From JAKSPM01 sp964450645 (GTDB lineage Bacteria; Bacillota; Clostridia; Oscillospirales; Oscillospiraceae), in NCBI GenBank assembly GCA_964450645.1, contig CAYVEB010000011.1, forward strand, positions 1 to 55,595: a stretch of 55,595 bases of DNA. The letters run 5' to 3'. Below are positions 45,955 through 53,353 of this stretch, in pieces. Both the position numbers and the translations under genes were made by a program. The notes under the pieces are model-generated. The model was not told the origin of the DNA and searched no databases. It worked only from the letters and a program-made list of their open reading frames with translations. The number at the start of each line of letters is the position of its first letter. The stretch's first letter is position 1.

Positions 45955-46854
45955 TTATGATTTGGACGCCTTTTTCTCCTCCGGGGGAGGGCAGGCATTG
46001 GAGATATAGATCATCGACAGCAAGGAAAATACAAATGCTTGAATCAGGCCCGAAAACAGGTCGAAATACAGCGAAAGGATTGCCGGCAGGCCAACCTGCA
46101 AAATCGGCACGCCCTGGAAAACGCCGAGCGCTTCCAGCAGCGCGACCAAGCCGATCGCCGCGAAGATCGCGCACAGGAGCTTGAAAATCCATTTGCGCTT
46201 TTGCACGGCGACGATCAACAGCACCGCAGCGATTGCCAGCATCACGACCGACGCGACGACGCCGCTGGCCGTCAGCAGCCGCAGCAGCGCGGACGACGCG
46301 CCGGCAAGTGCCCAATAGACCATCGTCGTGATTACCCCGCCGCCGGCAATGTTGCCGAAGTGACGGAAAGCCAAGGAGACCGGCTGCGCAATTTCAGAGA
46401 TAATATTCATTGGTGTCATGATGACGACCGGCTGTGTGAACCCTTTCAGCCACTCTTTCAAGCCAAAGTTCTTGATGCTGTGGTACCAGCACAGAACGCT
46501 TGTCATAATCGCCCAAGTGGCGGTGGTGCTCAAATCGCTGGTGGTTGAACGCAGGAAGCCCGTCATACCGATTAGAGAACCGCAGAGGGAAGACAAAAAC
46601 AATGTTGCGATATAAGGCGTCCAGTGGGCGTTATGGGCGCCCATGGCGTCGGACACCAGGTCATAGATCATGCCCACGCCCTTTTCCGTGATCACCTGCA
46701 TCCTGCTCGGGCGCTTTTTCAGCTTCCGGCCCAGCAAAACACCGGCCACGCACAGCAGAACCATGACCACAAGGGACGAAACAATCGTCTGCGTGATCGG
46801 GATCCCGCCGAACAAAGGGATGGTAAAATAGACGCCGGGGCCTGTAATACTCAT
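45955..46854 (-). CDS. atpB: ATP synthase a subunit with extra membrane segment
   Basis: 299 residues, longer than the usual 220-270. The essential arginine is R164 in SLAFRHFGNIAGG and the conserved glutamine is Q272 in SGLIQAFVFSLLSMIYIS. These lie 108 residues apart, against 42 in E. coli (R210, Q252). The extra 60 or so residues (about 187-247) are hydrophobic and look like two helices joined by QKRKW. The reading frame is unbroken. It forms the ion path against the c ring. Its start overlaps the stop of the atpI-like gene (ATGA). Confidence 0.94.
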   Translation of the reverse strand: MSITGPGVYFTIPLFGGIPITQTIVSSLVVMVLLCVAGVLLGRKLKKRPSRMQVITEKGVGMIYDLVSDAMGAHNAHWTPYIATLFLSSLCGSLIGMTGFLRSTTSDLSTTATWAIMTSVLCWYHSIKNFGLKEWLKGFTQPVVIMTPMNIISEIAQPVSLAFRHFGNIAGGGVITTMVYWALAGASSALLRLLTASGVVASVVMLAIAAVLLIVAVQKRKWIFKLLCAIFAAIGLVALLEALGVFQGVPILQVGLPAILSLYFDLFSGLIQAFVFSLLSMIYISNACPPPEEKKASKS

Positions 46855-47255
46855 GGGGTTCCATCACCTGACTTTCTGAAAAATTCACCCACTGCAATGA
46901 TCGGACGCACAAAGAGCAGGGGAACGACCAGCGCCACCGGGTGCGTATACCCGCTTGCGGCGCCCGCGATCAACAAAATGATCAGCAAAATCTGCCTTCC
47001 CGTCATGGAGGCACGCATCGTTGCCTGGCCGCCGCGCACATCCTGCTCAGCCGCTTTTTTGGAAGCGACCGTCACGCTGACCGCCGTCAGGAAGAAATTT
47101 CCAACGGCCAGCACGCCGCCAAACAGCCCGCCAACCAGAACGCGCCAATCAAAGGCGTGCAGCAAGGCAAAAACACCCAGCATCGCGGCCACGCAGACCG
47201 CTTCGCCCACGGCAAGGAACAAAATTTCCCGATAAATTGCACGGTTCTCGTTCAT
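46851..47255 (-). CDS. atpI: ATP synthase subunit I-like protein
   Basis: 134 residues with four hydrophobic helices (ILFLAVGEAVCVAAMLGVF, VLVGGLFGGVLAVGNFFLTA, QILLIILLIAGAASGY, PVALVVPLLFVRPI). Place and pattern fit AtpI, which helps c-ring assembly or Mg2+ supply. The start at 47255 follows GGAGG by five bases; the open frame runs further upstream into the previous gene. Assignment rests on position and topology. Confidence 0.8.
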   Translation of the reverse strand: MNENRAIYREILFLAVGEAVCVAAMLGVFALLHAFDWRVLVGGLFGGVLAVGNFFLTAVSVTVASKKAAEQDVRGGQATMRASMTGRQILLIILLIAGAASGYTHPVALVVPLLFVRPIIAVGEFFRKSGDGTP

Positions 47256-47272
47256 GCATACCTCCAAAAGGA

Positions 47273-47539
47273 TCACTTATGGTCATTAAATCCACGGGCG
47301 GGGGGAGGATCGTCCTTGTCGTCGGGCAGATGGTTCAAGGCGCGCAAACAGCTGCGCAGGGCGCCAATTGTTCCCAGAATTCCCAGAATCACACCGACCC
47401 AAATCACCCAGTTTCCCCAGGCGCAGCGTCGCTGCAGCCACACAGCCAGTAGCACAAACGTCACAATGGGCGCGATCACCGACAATCCCAGCTGCGTCAC
47501 CCAGACCAGCGCATGCAGAACTTTCATCACCGAATGCAT
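47273..47539 (-). CDS. AtpZ/AtpI family small membrane protein
   Basis: 88 residues, two hydrophobic helices (LGLSVIAPIVTFVLLAVWL and NWVIWVGVILGILGTIGAL) and an acidic, proline-containing tail. First gene of the ATP synthase operon, where an AtpZ-like protein is common in Firmicutes. GGGAGG precedes ATG 47539. No clear promoter was found upstream of it. Confidence 0.75.
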   Translation of the reverse strand: MHSVMKVLHALVWVTQLGLSVIAPIVTFVLLAVWLQRRCAWGNWVIWVGVILGILGTIGALRSCLRALNHLPDDKDDPPPARGFNDHK

Positions 47540-47700
47540 AACGACCTCCCGCTGCGCGACTACTGCCTATACCGTTCCTATTTTTTGCTGATATCAATCT
47601 CCATTATATCCTCTTAACATGAAAATTGCAAGAATTTTTTACGTGTTATTCACAATTTTTCCATTTTATAAAATCCGGCGGCGGCTTTCCGGAAAAACCG

Positions 47701-47729
47701 TGGACTTTCCGGGGAAAGTATGGTACAAT
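47701..47729 (+). promoter_or_regulatory. Possible promoter of pepD
   Basis: TGGACT at 47701-47706, 17 bases, extended -10 TGGTACAAT with TACAAT at 47724-47729. Confidence 0.45.
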
Positions 47730-47780
47730 AACTTTAAAACTAAAAAGATTTTACAGTTTTTAATTAGGAGGATACTTCAC

Positions 47781-49214
47781 ATGATGCATATTTTGGCGGG
47801 GTTGGAGCCTGCGGCTGTCTTTGAACAATTTGAGGCAATTTGCGCCATTCCCCACGGTTCCGGGGATACGAAGCGGATCAGCGATTTTTGCGTGCGCTTC
47901 GCCTGGGAAAGGGGATTGCGCTGCTTGCAGGACGCGCAAAACAACGTGATCATTTGGAAGGACGCTTCGCCGGGGTATGAAGGGCATCCAACGGTGATTG
48001 TGCAGGGCCACTTGGACATGGTCTGCGAAAAGGAAGCCGGATGCGCGATCGATTTTTCCCGCGACGGGCTGCGCCTGCGGGTCGACGGGGATTGGATTTC
48101 CGCCCAAGGCACCACGCTCGGCGGGGACGACGGCATCGCGGTGGCCTATGCGCTGGCGCTGTTGGACGCCAAGGAGCTTCCGCATCCGCCGCTGGAAATT
48201 GTGCTGACTGTTGACGAGGAAATCGGGATGCTGGGCGCTGCCGCCTTGGATCTCTCCATGCTCAAAGGGCGGCTGCTTTTCAATATTGACTCGGAAGAGG
48301 AGGGAATTTTAACCGTCAGCTGCGCTGGCGGCGCGACATCCAAAATCTGTCTGCCGTTTACGCGGCAAAGCGCCGCGGGCGCCGTGTATACCATGACAGT
48401 TGACGGCCTGCGAGGCGGCCATTCCGGCGTGGAAATCCATAAGGGACTGTGCAACGCCAACAAGCTCCTCGCCGCGCTGCTGGATAAACTTCCTCAAATT
48501 CAGCTGCTGCACCTGGAGGGCGGCCAAAAGGACAACGCGATCCCGCGTACGGCAATGGCGCGGTTCCTGTGCGCGGACAAAGCGGCGCTGTACGCCGCGG
48601 CGGAAGAAGCAAAGCAGGCCATGCTCGCACGGTATCAGGCGATTGAACCCAATCTTTCCATCACTCTAGAGGAAGCAAGCGTTCAGGATGTGTCCGTTCT
48701 GTCGGCCGCGAGCAGCGAAAAAATTGTACATTTGCTTCAGGCACTGCCCAATGGGGTGCAGGCCATGAGCCAGGAAATTCCGGGCCTGGTGCAGACCTCT
48801 TTGAACTTAGGAATTGTGGATACGTGTGAAGACGCCCTCACGATAACGCTTTCCGTCCGCAGCAGCGTCAACACGGAAAAGGAAGAATTGATCGGCAAAT
48901 TGAAAGACCTTGCCGCGCGCTTCGGCGCTTGTTATACTCAGTCGGGCGAGTATCCCGCTTGGGAATATCGCAAAGATTCCAAGCTGCGCCCGCTGATGGC
49001 CGCGACATTTGAAAAGCTCTACGGCAAAGCGCCGGTCATCGAGGCCGTCCATGCTGGGTTAGAGTGCGGCGTTCTGGCGGATAAACTGCCCGGCCTGGAC
49101 GCGGTGTCCTTTGGGCCGAGAATGCAGGGCATCCACACCACGCGCGAACGGCTGTCCATTTCCTCGGCGCGGCGCACATGGGAATATCTGTGCGCGGTGC
49201 TTGCACAAATTTAA
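47781..49214 (+). CDS. pepD: Aminoacyl-histidine dipeptidase (M20C family)
   Basis: 477 residues, a zinc dipeptidase of the PepD/Xaa-His type. Metal-site motifs: VIVQGHLDMVCEK (His), LGGDDGIAVA (bridging Asp), LTVDEEIGMLGA (catalytic and metal Glu) and LFNIDSEEEG. A lid domain lies between about residues 200 and 390. AGGAGGA precedes ATG 47781. The open frame extends upstream to 47619, but that part covers the promoter and is not protein-like. Cytoplasmic peptide breakdown is its role. Confidence 0.94.
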   Translation: MMHILAGLEPAAVFEQFEAICAIPHGSGDTKRISDFCVRFAWERGLRCLQDAQNNVIIWKDASPGYEGHPTVIVQGHLDMVCEKEAGCAIDFSRDGLRLRVDGDWISAQGTTLGGDDGIAVAYALALLDAKELPHPPLEIVLTVDEEIGMLGAAALDLSMLKGRLLFNIDSEEEGILTVSCAGGATSKICLPFTRQSAAGAVYTMTVDGLRGGHSGVEIHKGLCNANKLLAALLDKLPQIQLLHLEGGQKDNAIPRTAMARFLCADKAALYAAAEEAKQAMLARYQAIEPNLSITLEEASVQDVSVLSAASSEKIVHLLQALPNGVQAMSQEIPGLVQTSLNLGIVDTCEDALTITLSVRSSVNTEKEELIGKLKDLAARFGACYTQSGEYPAWEYRKDSKLRPLMAATFEKLYGKAPVIEAVHAGLECGVLADKLPGLDAVSFGPRMQGIHTTRERLSISSARRTWEYLCAVLAQI

Positions 49215-49260
49215 ATGCTCAAATCCATCCCGCGAGCATATGCTTGTCTGGGGTGATCCT

Positions 49261-49983
49261 ATGGAGTATTTGAAGAAAAATTATTTTCCCATTGTAATTA
49301 TTTGCGCGGCCTGCATCGGATTTGCGCTTTGGCTGTCAAACAGTGCGAACATAGTTCCGGCCTCGTCCGAGGCGCTGGAAGGCCAGCGGCAAATTGTCAT
49401 CGACGCGGGCCATGGCGGCGTGGACGGCGGCGCAGTCTCCTGCACCGGAATTTATGAAAGCCAGATCAATCTAGAAATTGCCTTGCGCCTCGACGATATG
49501 TGCCATCTGCTGGGCCGACGTACTGTGATGGTGCGGACGCAGGACGTCTCTCTGCATGGTCCGGATGCCACAACCATTGCCCAGAAAAAGGTGTCCGACC
49601 TGCGCAACCGCGTGCAGCTGGTCAATGATACGCAAGGCGCGATCCTGGTCAGTATCCACCAAAACCACTTTTCGCAGAGCAAGTATCATGGCGCGCAGGT
49701 ATTCTACGCGCCGACCGAGAGCAGCGAAGACATTGCGAAACTGTTACAAGACAATTTTCGTATCTTGGACGCGTCCAACAACCGCACCTGCAAACCCGCT
49801 GACAGCGTGTACCTGCTGAGCAAGATTCAGTGTCCGGGAATCCTGGTCGAATGCGGCTTTCTATCCAACGCGCAGGAGGAGTTGCAGCTTCGGGACGCGG
49901 AATATCAAAAGAAGCTGGCGGTGGTGATCGCCGGGAGTATTCACAGCTTTATGCAAAAGGAATCGAACGAAAATGAAATCTAA
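49261..49983 (+). CDS. cwlD: N-acetylmuramoyl-L-alanine amidase, CwlD-like
   Basis: 240 residues. An N-terminal membrane anchor (residues about 8-26) and an Amidase_3 domain: VIDAGHGGVDGG (Zn His), YESQINLEI (Zn Glu), SIHQNHF (Zn His) and ILVECGFLSN (catalytic Glu). CwlD trims peptide side chains in spore cortex so that muramic-delta-lactam can form, needed for germination. Size, single anchor and lack of wall-binding repeats fit CwlD, though a vegetative amidase is not excluded. ATG 49261 follows GGGGTGAT. Its end overlaps radA by 11 bases. Confidence 0.85.
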   Translation: MEYLKKNYFPIVIICAACIGFALWLSNSANIVPASSEALEGQRQIVIDAGHGGVDGGAVSCTGIYESQINLEIALRLDDMCHLLGRRTVMVRTQDVSLHGPDATTIAQKKVSDLRNRVQLVNDTQGAILVSIHQNHFSQSKYHGAQVFYAPTESSEDIAKLLQDNFRILDASNNRTCKPADSVYLLSKIQCPGILVECGFLSNAQEELQLRDAEYQKKLAVVIAGSIHSFMQKESNENEI

Positions 49984-51328
49984 AACCGTCTTTTTCTGCA
50001 CCAACTGCGGCGCCGAAACCCCGCGCTGGATGGGACGCTGCCCCGGTTGCGGTCAATGGAACACGTTGGTTGAACATACGCAGGAGCCAGAGGGAAAAAC
50101 TGTTATCCGCGGCACAGCAGGGCAGAGCGCCGGCGCAAAGCGCCTGGATGAAATTGCCGGCGGCGATGAAATCCGCTTTTCCACAGGTATGGAGGAATTG
50201 GACCGGGTGCTGGGGGGCGGCGCGGTGCGCGGTTCGCTGGTCTTGGTGGGCGGCGCGCCGGGAATTGGGAAGTCCACGCTGCTGATGCAAATTTGCCAAT
50301 ACATCTGCCGGACGCAGACGGTGCTGTACGTCTCCGGGGAGGAGAGCGAGCGGCAGCTCAAAATGCGCGCCCAGCGGCTGCAAATTCACAGCGACAATTT
50401 ACTGATTTTATCCGAGAACAATATGGAGCGGATTGTGGACACAGCCATGGAACTTCTGCCCAATGTGTTGATCGTGGATTCCATCCAGACGCTATCTAGC
50501 GACGGCAATACATCCGTCCCGGGCAGCATCTCCCAGGTCAAAGACTGCACCATGACTTTGATGCAGCTGGCAAAGCGAAGCGGTTTTACCGTTTTTGTAG
50601 TGGGACATATCAATAAGGATGGAGCCATCGCGGGGCCGAAGGTTCTGGAACATATGGTGGACTGCGTGATGTATTTTGAGGGCGATCGCAATACATCCTA
50701 CCGTCTGCTGCGGGCGGCGAAAAACCGGTTCGGCTCCACCAACGAGACAGGTGTCTTTGAGATGGCCGAAAGCGGGCTGCAGGAGATTCCCAATCCGTCC
50801 CAAATGCTGCTCTCCGGCCGGCCGCTTCATGCGCCGGGAACCTGCGTCGCCTGCGTGATGGAAGGCTCGCGCCCATTGCTGGCAGAAGTGCAGGCCCTGG
50901 TGACCAAATCCAGCTTTACCGTGCCCCGCCGCACCTGTGACGGCTTTGACTATAACCGGGCAAACCTTCTAATGGCTGTGATGGAAAAACGCGGCGGCGT
51001 CAATTTAAGCGGCTGTGACGCCTATCTCAACATTATCGGCGGATTAAACCTGGACGAACCTGGGGCCGATCTGCCGGTGATATTAGCACTGGCGTCCAGT
51101 TTCCGGGATAAGCCACTGGACGATCGCTTGACTGCCATCGGGGAGGTTGGACTGACGGGCGAAGTTCGCAGCGTCAGCAATCTGTCCCAGCGTCTGCAGG
51201 AAATTGCGCGCCTTGGCTTTACTCAGTGTATCATTCCGCGCCACTCCGCCACAGGACTCCCGCCGCTGGAGAGTTTGGAATTGATCCGCGTGCGCAATAT
51301 CCGCGAAGCCATTGAAACCGCTTTATAA
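49973..51328 (+). CDS. radA: DNA repair protein RadA (Sms)
   Basis: 451 residues. N-terminal zinc finger (C9, C12, C23, C26), RecA-like ATPase with Walker A GGAPGIGKSTLLM, the RadA-specific AAKNRFGSTNETGVFEM motif (KNRFG) and a C-terminal Lon-protease-like domain that does not cut proteins. It promotes branch migration in recombination. Its start lies within the cwlD end, so the two are coupled. Confidence 0.97.
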   Translation: MKSKTVFFCTNCGAETPRWMGRCPGCGQWNTLVEHTQEPEGKTVIRGTAGQSAGAKRLDEIAGGDEIRFSTGMEELDRVLGGGAVRGSLVLVGGAPGIGKSTLLMQICQYICRTQTVLYVSGEESERQLKMRAQRLQIHSDNLLILSENNMERIVDTAMELLPNVLIVDSIQTLSSDGNTSVPGSISQVKDCTMTLMQLAKRSGFTVFVVGHINKDGAIAGPKVLEHMVDCVMYFEGDRNTSYRLLRAAKNRFGSTNETGVFEMAESGLQEIPNPSQMLLSGRPLHAPGTCVACVMEGSRPLLAEVQALVTKSSFTVPRRTCDGFDYNRANLLMAVMEKRGGVNLSGCDAYLNIIGGLNLDEPGADLPVILALASSFRDKPLDDRLTAIGEVGLTGEVRSVSNLSQRLQEIARLGFTQCIIPRHSATGLPPLESLELIRVRNIREAIETAL

Positions 51329-51331
51329 AAT

Positions 51332-51381
51332 AAATTACACGCCCAGTCTGGCCCAATGAAGGCCTTCCGGGCGTGTAATTT
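51332..51381. terminator. Bidirectional terminator between radA and the TM198-like gene
   Basis: Perfect 13-pair stem 51332-51344 with 51369-51381, with an inner ggcc/ggcc pairing. A- and T-rich flanks serve both convergent genes. Confidence 0.8.
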
Positions 51382-51403
51382 ACCTGTACAGCAGGCGAAC
51401 ATT

Positions 51404-51970
51404 CTATATATGCACGGACATCTTTGCCTGCGCAACGGCCCCGGCCGCGCACAGGAGAAGTCCCAGCAAAAATAACAGGGTGTCGTTTGTATAATTGAGC
51501 AGCGTAAAGATACATGCCGCCAAGCCGGTTCCGCCGGAAAAGGCACTGCTTGCGATAATCATTGGTTTGGTCAGCAATACCGCCGCAATTCCCACCACAA
51601 TCGCCAGAATAATCCCGGCGGTTGTTCCGCCAAGATTCAATCCGATTGGGAAAGCGGTGATCGCGATGATGAAAAATACGCCAAATTTATACACTTTATA
51701 GGATAAAAATGCAAATAATAGCCCCAAGACAACGCACAGCCCGATGTGAACGCCTTTGCTGGCGTCCAGCGCGGTCGCCAGCAGCAGCCCCGCGGAAGCA
51801 CCGGCGGAAAACCCGACGACGGCGCATTTGATGTGAAAAAAGCGAAAGCCAAAGAAACACTCCACGGTGAAATAGACAATTGGCAGGGCAATCAGCGCCC
51901 CCAAGGTTCGCAGCGTATCCACGGAGAGGAAACTCAGCAGCCGATCCAGCGTAAAATTTGTAAAATCCAT
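51404..51970 (-). CDS. Multi-pass membrane protein (TM7S3/TM198-like, DUF4203)
   Basis: 188 residues with about seven helices. A glycine-rich part (VVGFSAGASAGLLLATAL, IGLNLGGTTAGIILAIVVGI) recalls the TM7S3/TM198 domain family (PF13886). No catalytic residues are seen and no function is known. It starts six bases after the recombinase stop with an AAGGACT site, so both are one transcript. Confidence 0.7.
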   Translation of the reverse strand: MDFTNFTLDRLLSFLSVDTLRTLGALIALPIVYFTVECFFGFRFFHIKCAVVGFSAGASAGLLLATALDASKGVHIGLCVVLGLLFAFLSYKVYKFGVFFIIAITAFPIGLNLGGTTAGIILAIVVGIAAVLLTKPMIIASSAFSGGTGLAACIFTLLNYTNDTLLFLLGLLLCAAGAVAQAKMSVHI

Positions 51971-51976
51971 AATTAT

Positions 51977-52945
51977 TCAGTCCTTTTTTACATTCAGCCG
52001 GGAAATGGGGTTGGCCTCGGCGGCGATTTTCAGTTCCGTATTTTCGATATGCGTGTAAATCTGCGTGGTATTGAGATTTTCGTGGCCCAAAACCTCCTGG
52101 ACGGTCTTGACGTCCACGCCGTTGGAAAGCATCAACGTCGCCGCCGTGTGCCGCAGCTTATGCGCCGACATCTGTTCCAGCCCGGCGGCGAGCATATGTT
52201 TCTTGACCAGCCGGTGTACCGCGCTGGCGCTGCCGAACAGTGCGCGGTTATCGCTCAGCGTGACCTGCCTGCGCACCGCTAGGTAATCCTGAATTGCGGC
52301 CTTACATGCAGCGCCGAAATAGACGATTCGCTCCTTGTTGCCCTTGCCGAGTACGCGAATTCTGTCATCATACACGTCAGAAATATTCAATCCGACCAAC
52401 TCCGAGCGCCGGATTCCGCAGTTGAGAAACAGCATCAAAATTGCGTAATCCCGCTTGGCATTCGGCCCCTGCACGGCGGACAGCAGCGCCTGGCACTGTT
52501 CCAACGTCAGATATTTGGGCAGGGATTTGCGCAATTTGGGGTATTCCAAGTCCTGCACGGGATTGGTCTGCAGCTGCTTCGTACGGACCGTGAGATATTT
52601 ATAAAACGACTTAATTGCGGACAATTTTCTGGCTCTGGCCGCGGTATCAATTCCAGAGGAATAGGCGTCGTCCGGGCGCGTGCGGTCGTTGGCAAGATAC
52701 GACAGAAAATCAAATACGTCCGCGGTCGTAATCGTCTGCAAAAACGCCAGATCCACAGATTTGATGGAAATGTTCTCCAAATCCGTATGATAAGGCATTT
52801 GATTTTTAACAAGAACCATAAATCGCAAAAACATCCGAAGATCCAGATAGTACTCATAAACTGTCCGCTGCGACTGACCCTTGATTGTCTCATGATAGGA
52901 TAAGAACTCCCGCAAAATGAGCGGACAATCGGCATAGCGTTCCAT
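51977..52945 (-). CDS. Tyrosine recombinase, XerC/XerD-like
   Basis: 322 residues. N-terminal SAM-like core-binding domain (about 5-135) and C-terminal catalytic domain with the full set: Arg in CGIRRSELVGL, Lys in GKGNKERI, H-x-x-R in SAHKLRHTAAT, His in LGHENLNT and the Tyr nucleophile in TTQIYTHI. Such stand-alone enzymes resolve chromosome dimers at dif sites, though an integrase role is possible. No attachment sites or phage genes are near, which favours a housekeeping Xer. No dif-like site was identified here. Confidence 0.88.
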   Translation of the reverse strand: MERYADCPLILREFLSYHETIKGQSQRTVYEYYLDLRMFLRFMVLVKNQMPYHTDLENISIKSVDLAFLQTITTADVFDFLSYLANDRTRPDDAYSSGIDTAARARKLSAIKSFYKYLTVRTKQLQTNPVQDLEYPKLRKSLPKYLTLEQCQALLSAVQGPNAKRDYAILMLFLNCGIRRSELVGLNISDVYDDRIRVLGKGNKERIVYFGAACKAAIQDYLAVRRQVTLSDNRALFGSASAVHRLVKKHMLAAGLEQMSAHKLRHTAATLMLSNGVDVKTVQEVLGHENLNTTQIYTHIENTELKIAAEANPISRLNVKKD

Positions 52946-53059
52946 AAAACCTCCTGAAAGAGCGCAGATGTACGCAACTAAGCCCGTTACTTGGAGTATA
53001 GCCGACCAAGAACCGGGATAACCGTGCGCCGACTTGATTCTACCACATGGAGCGCAAAT

Positions 53060-53230
53060 TGTCTACCCCCAACGCAACAAAATTTTTATTTTGTTGCGTT
53101 GGGGGCAATTGCTTTTGCGCTGCCTCATCTTCCCTGGGCACACGCAATTTCATGTGGCGGATAACCGAAAACCTTGCGCAGCCATGCGGCAAGGCCGGGA
53201 CGCCGCCATTCCTCGGCACAAGCGCGTGGC
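53060..53230 (-). ncRNA. Candidate structured RNA, family not recognised
   Basis: On the minus strand a three-way-junction fold can be drawn. P1 pairs 53225-53222 and 53218-53215 with 53124-53121 and 53120-53117. P2 is a long hairpin: ggcgg/ccgcc, then ccg/cgg, then ccttgc/gcaagg (53194-53189 with 53177-53172), separated by small internal loops. P3 is cacatg/cgtgtg (53156-53151 with 53144-53139). One T-G pair in P3 would be a C-A mismatch on the plus strand, favouring minus. The 18-pair hairpin follows as an end structure. Not a known riboswitch that I recognise. Confidence 0.4.
53066..53105. repeat. Perfect 18-base inverted repeat (terminator-like)
   Basis: cccccaacgcaacaaaat (53066-53083) and its exact complement (53088-53105) with a tttt loop. 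It is a very stable hairpin in either direction; neither side has a long T run, but the stem base holds an A/T block. Confidence 0.9.
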
Positions 53231-53353
53231 AAATTCAACGATGTATATACATAAAAAACATGAAAAAAACATGAAACATGCTCCGCATTTCACACTGCGC
53301 AGACGGCGTAGCAAAGTTTTGCCCGACTGTAAAAAATCTATGGCGTTTTACGC

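Larger units (their letters stand above)
52946..53353. other. Non-coding stretch between xer and topB with strong secondary structure
   Basis: No gene is seen. It contains the 18-pair inverted repeat at 53066-53105 and a candidate structured RNA (53060-53230), then an A-rich part with gaaaaaaacatgaaacatg-like repeats near 53257-53280. Confidence 0.6.

Noticed and set aside
51977..52945. Recombinase as part of a mobile element
   Set aside because: No phage or transposon genes, terminal repeats or tRNA attachment site beside it; housekeeping Xer role is simpler.
53106..53230. SRP RNA, cobalamin, TPP or ZTP riboswitch
   Set aside because: The hallmark sequences of these RNAs are missing, so the element is left unassigned.
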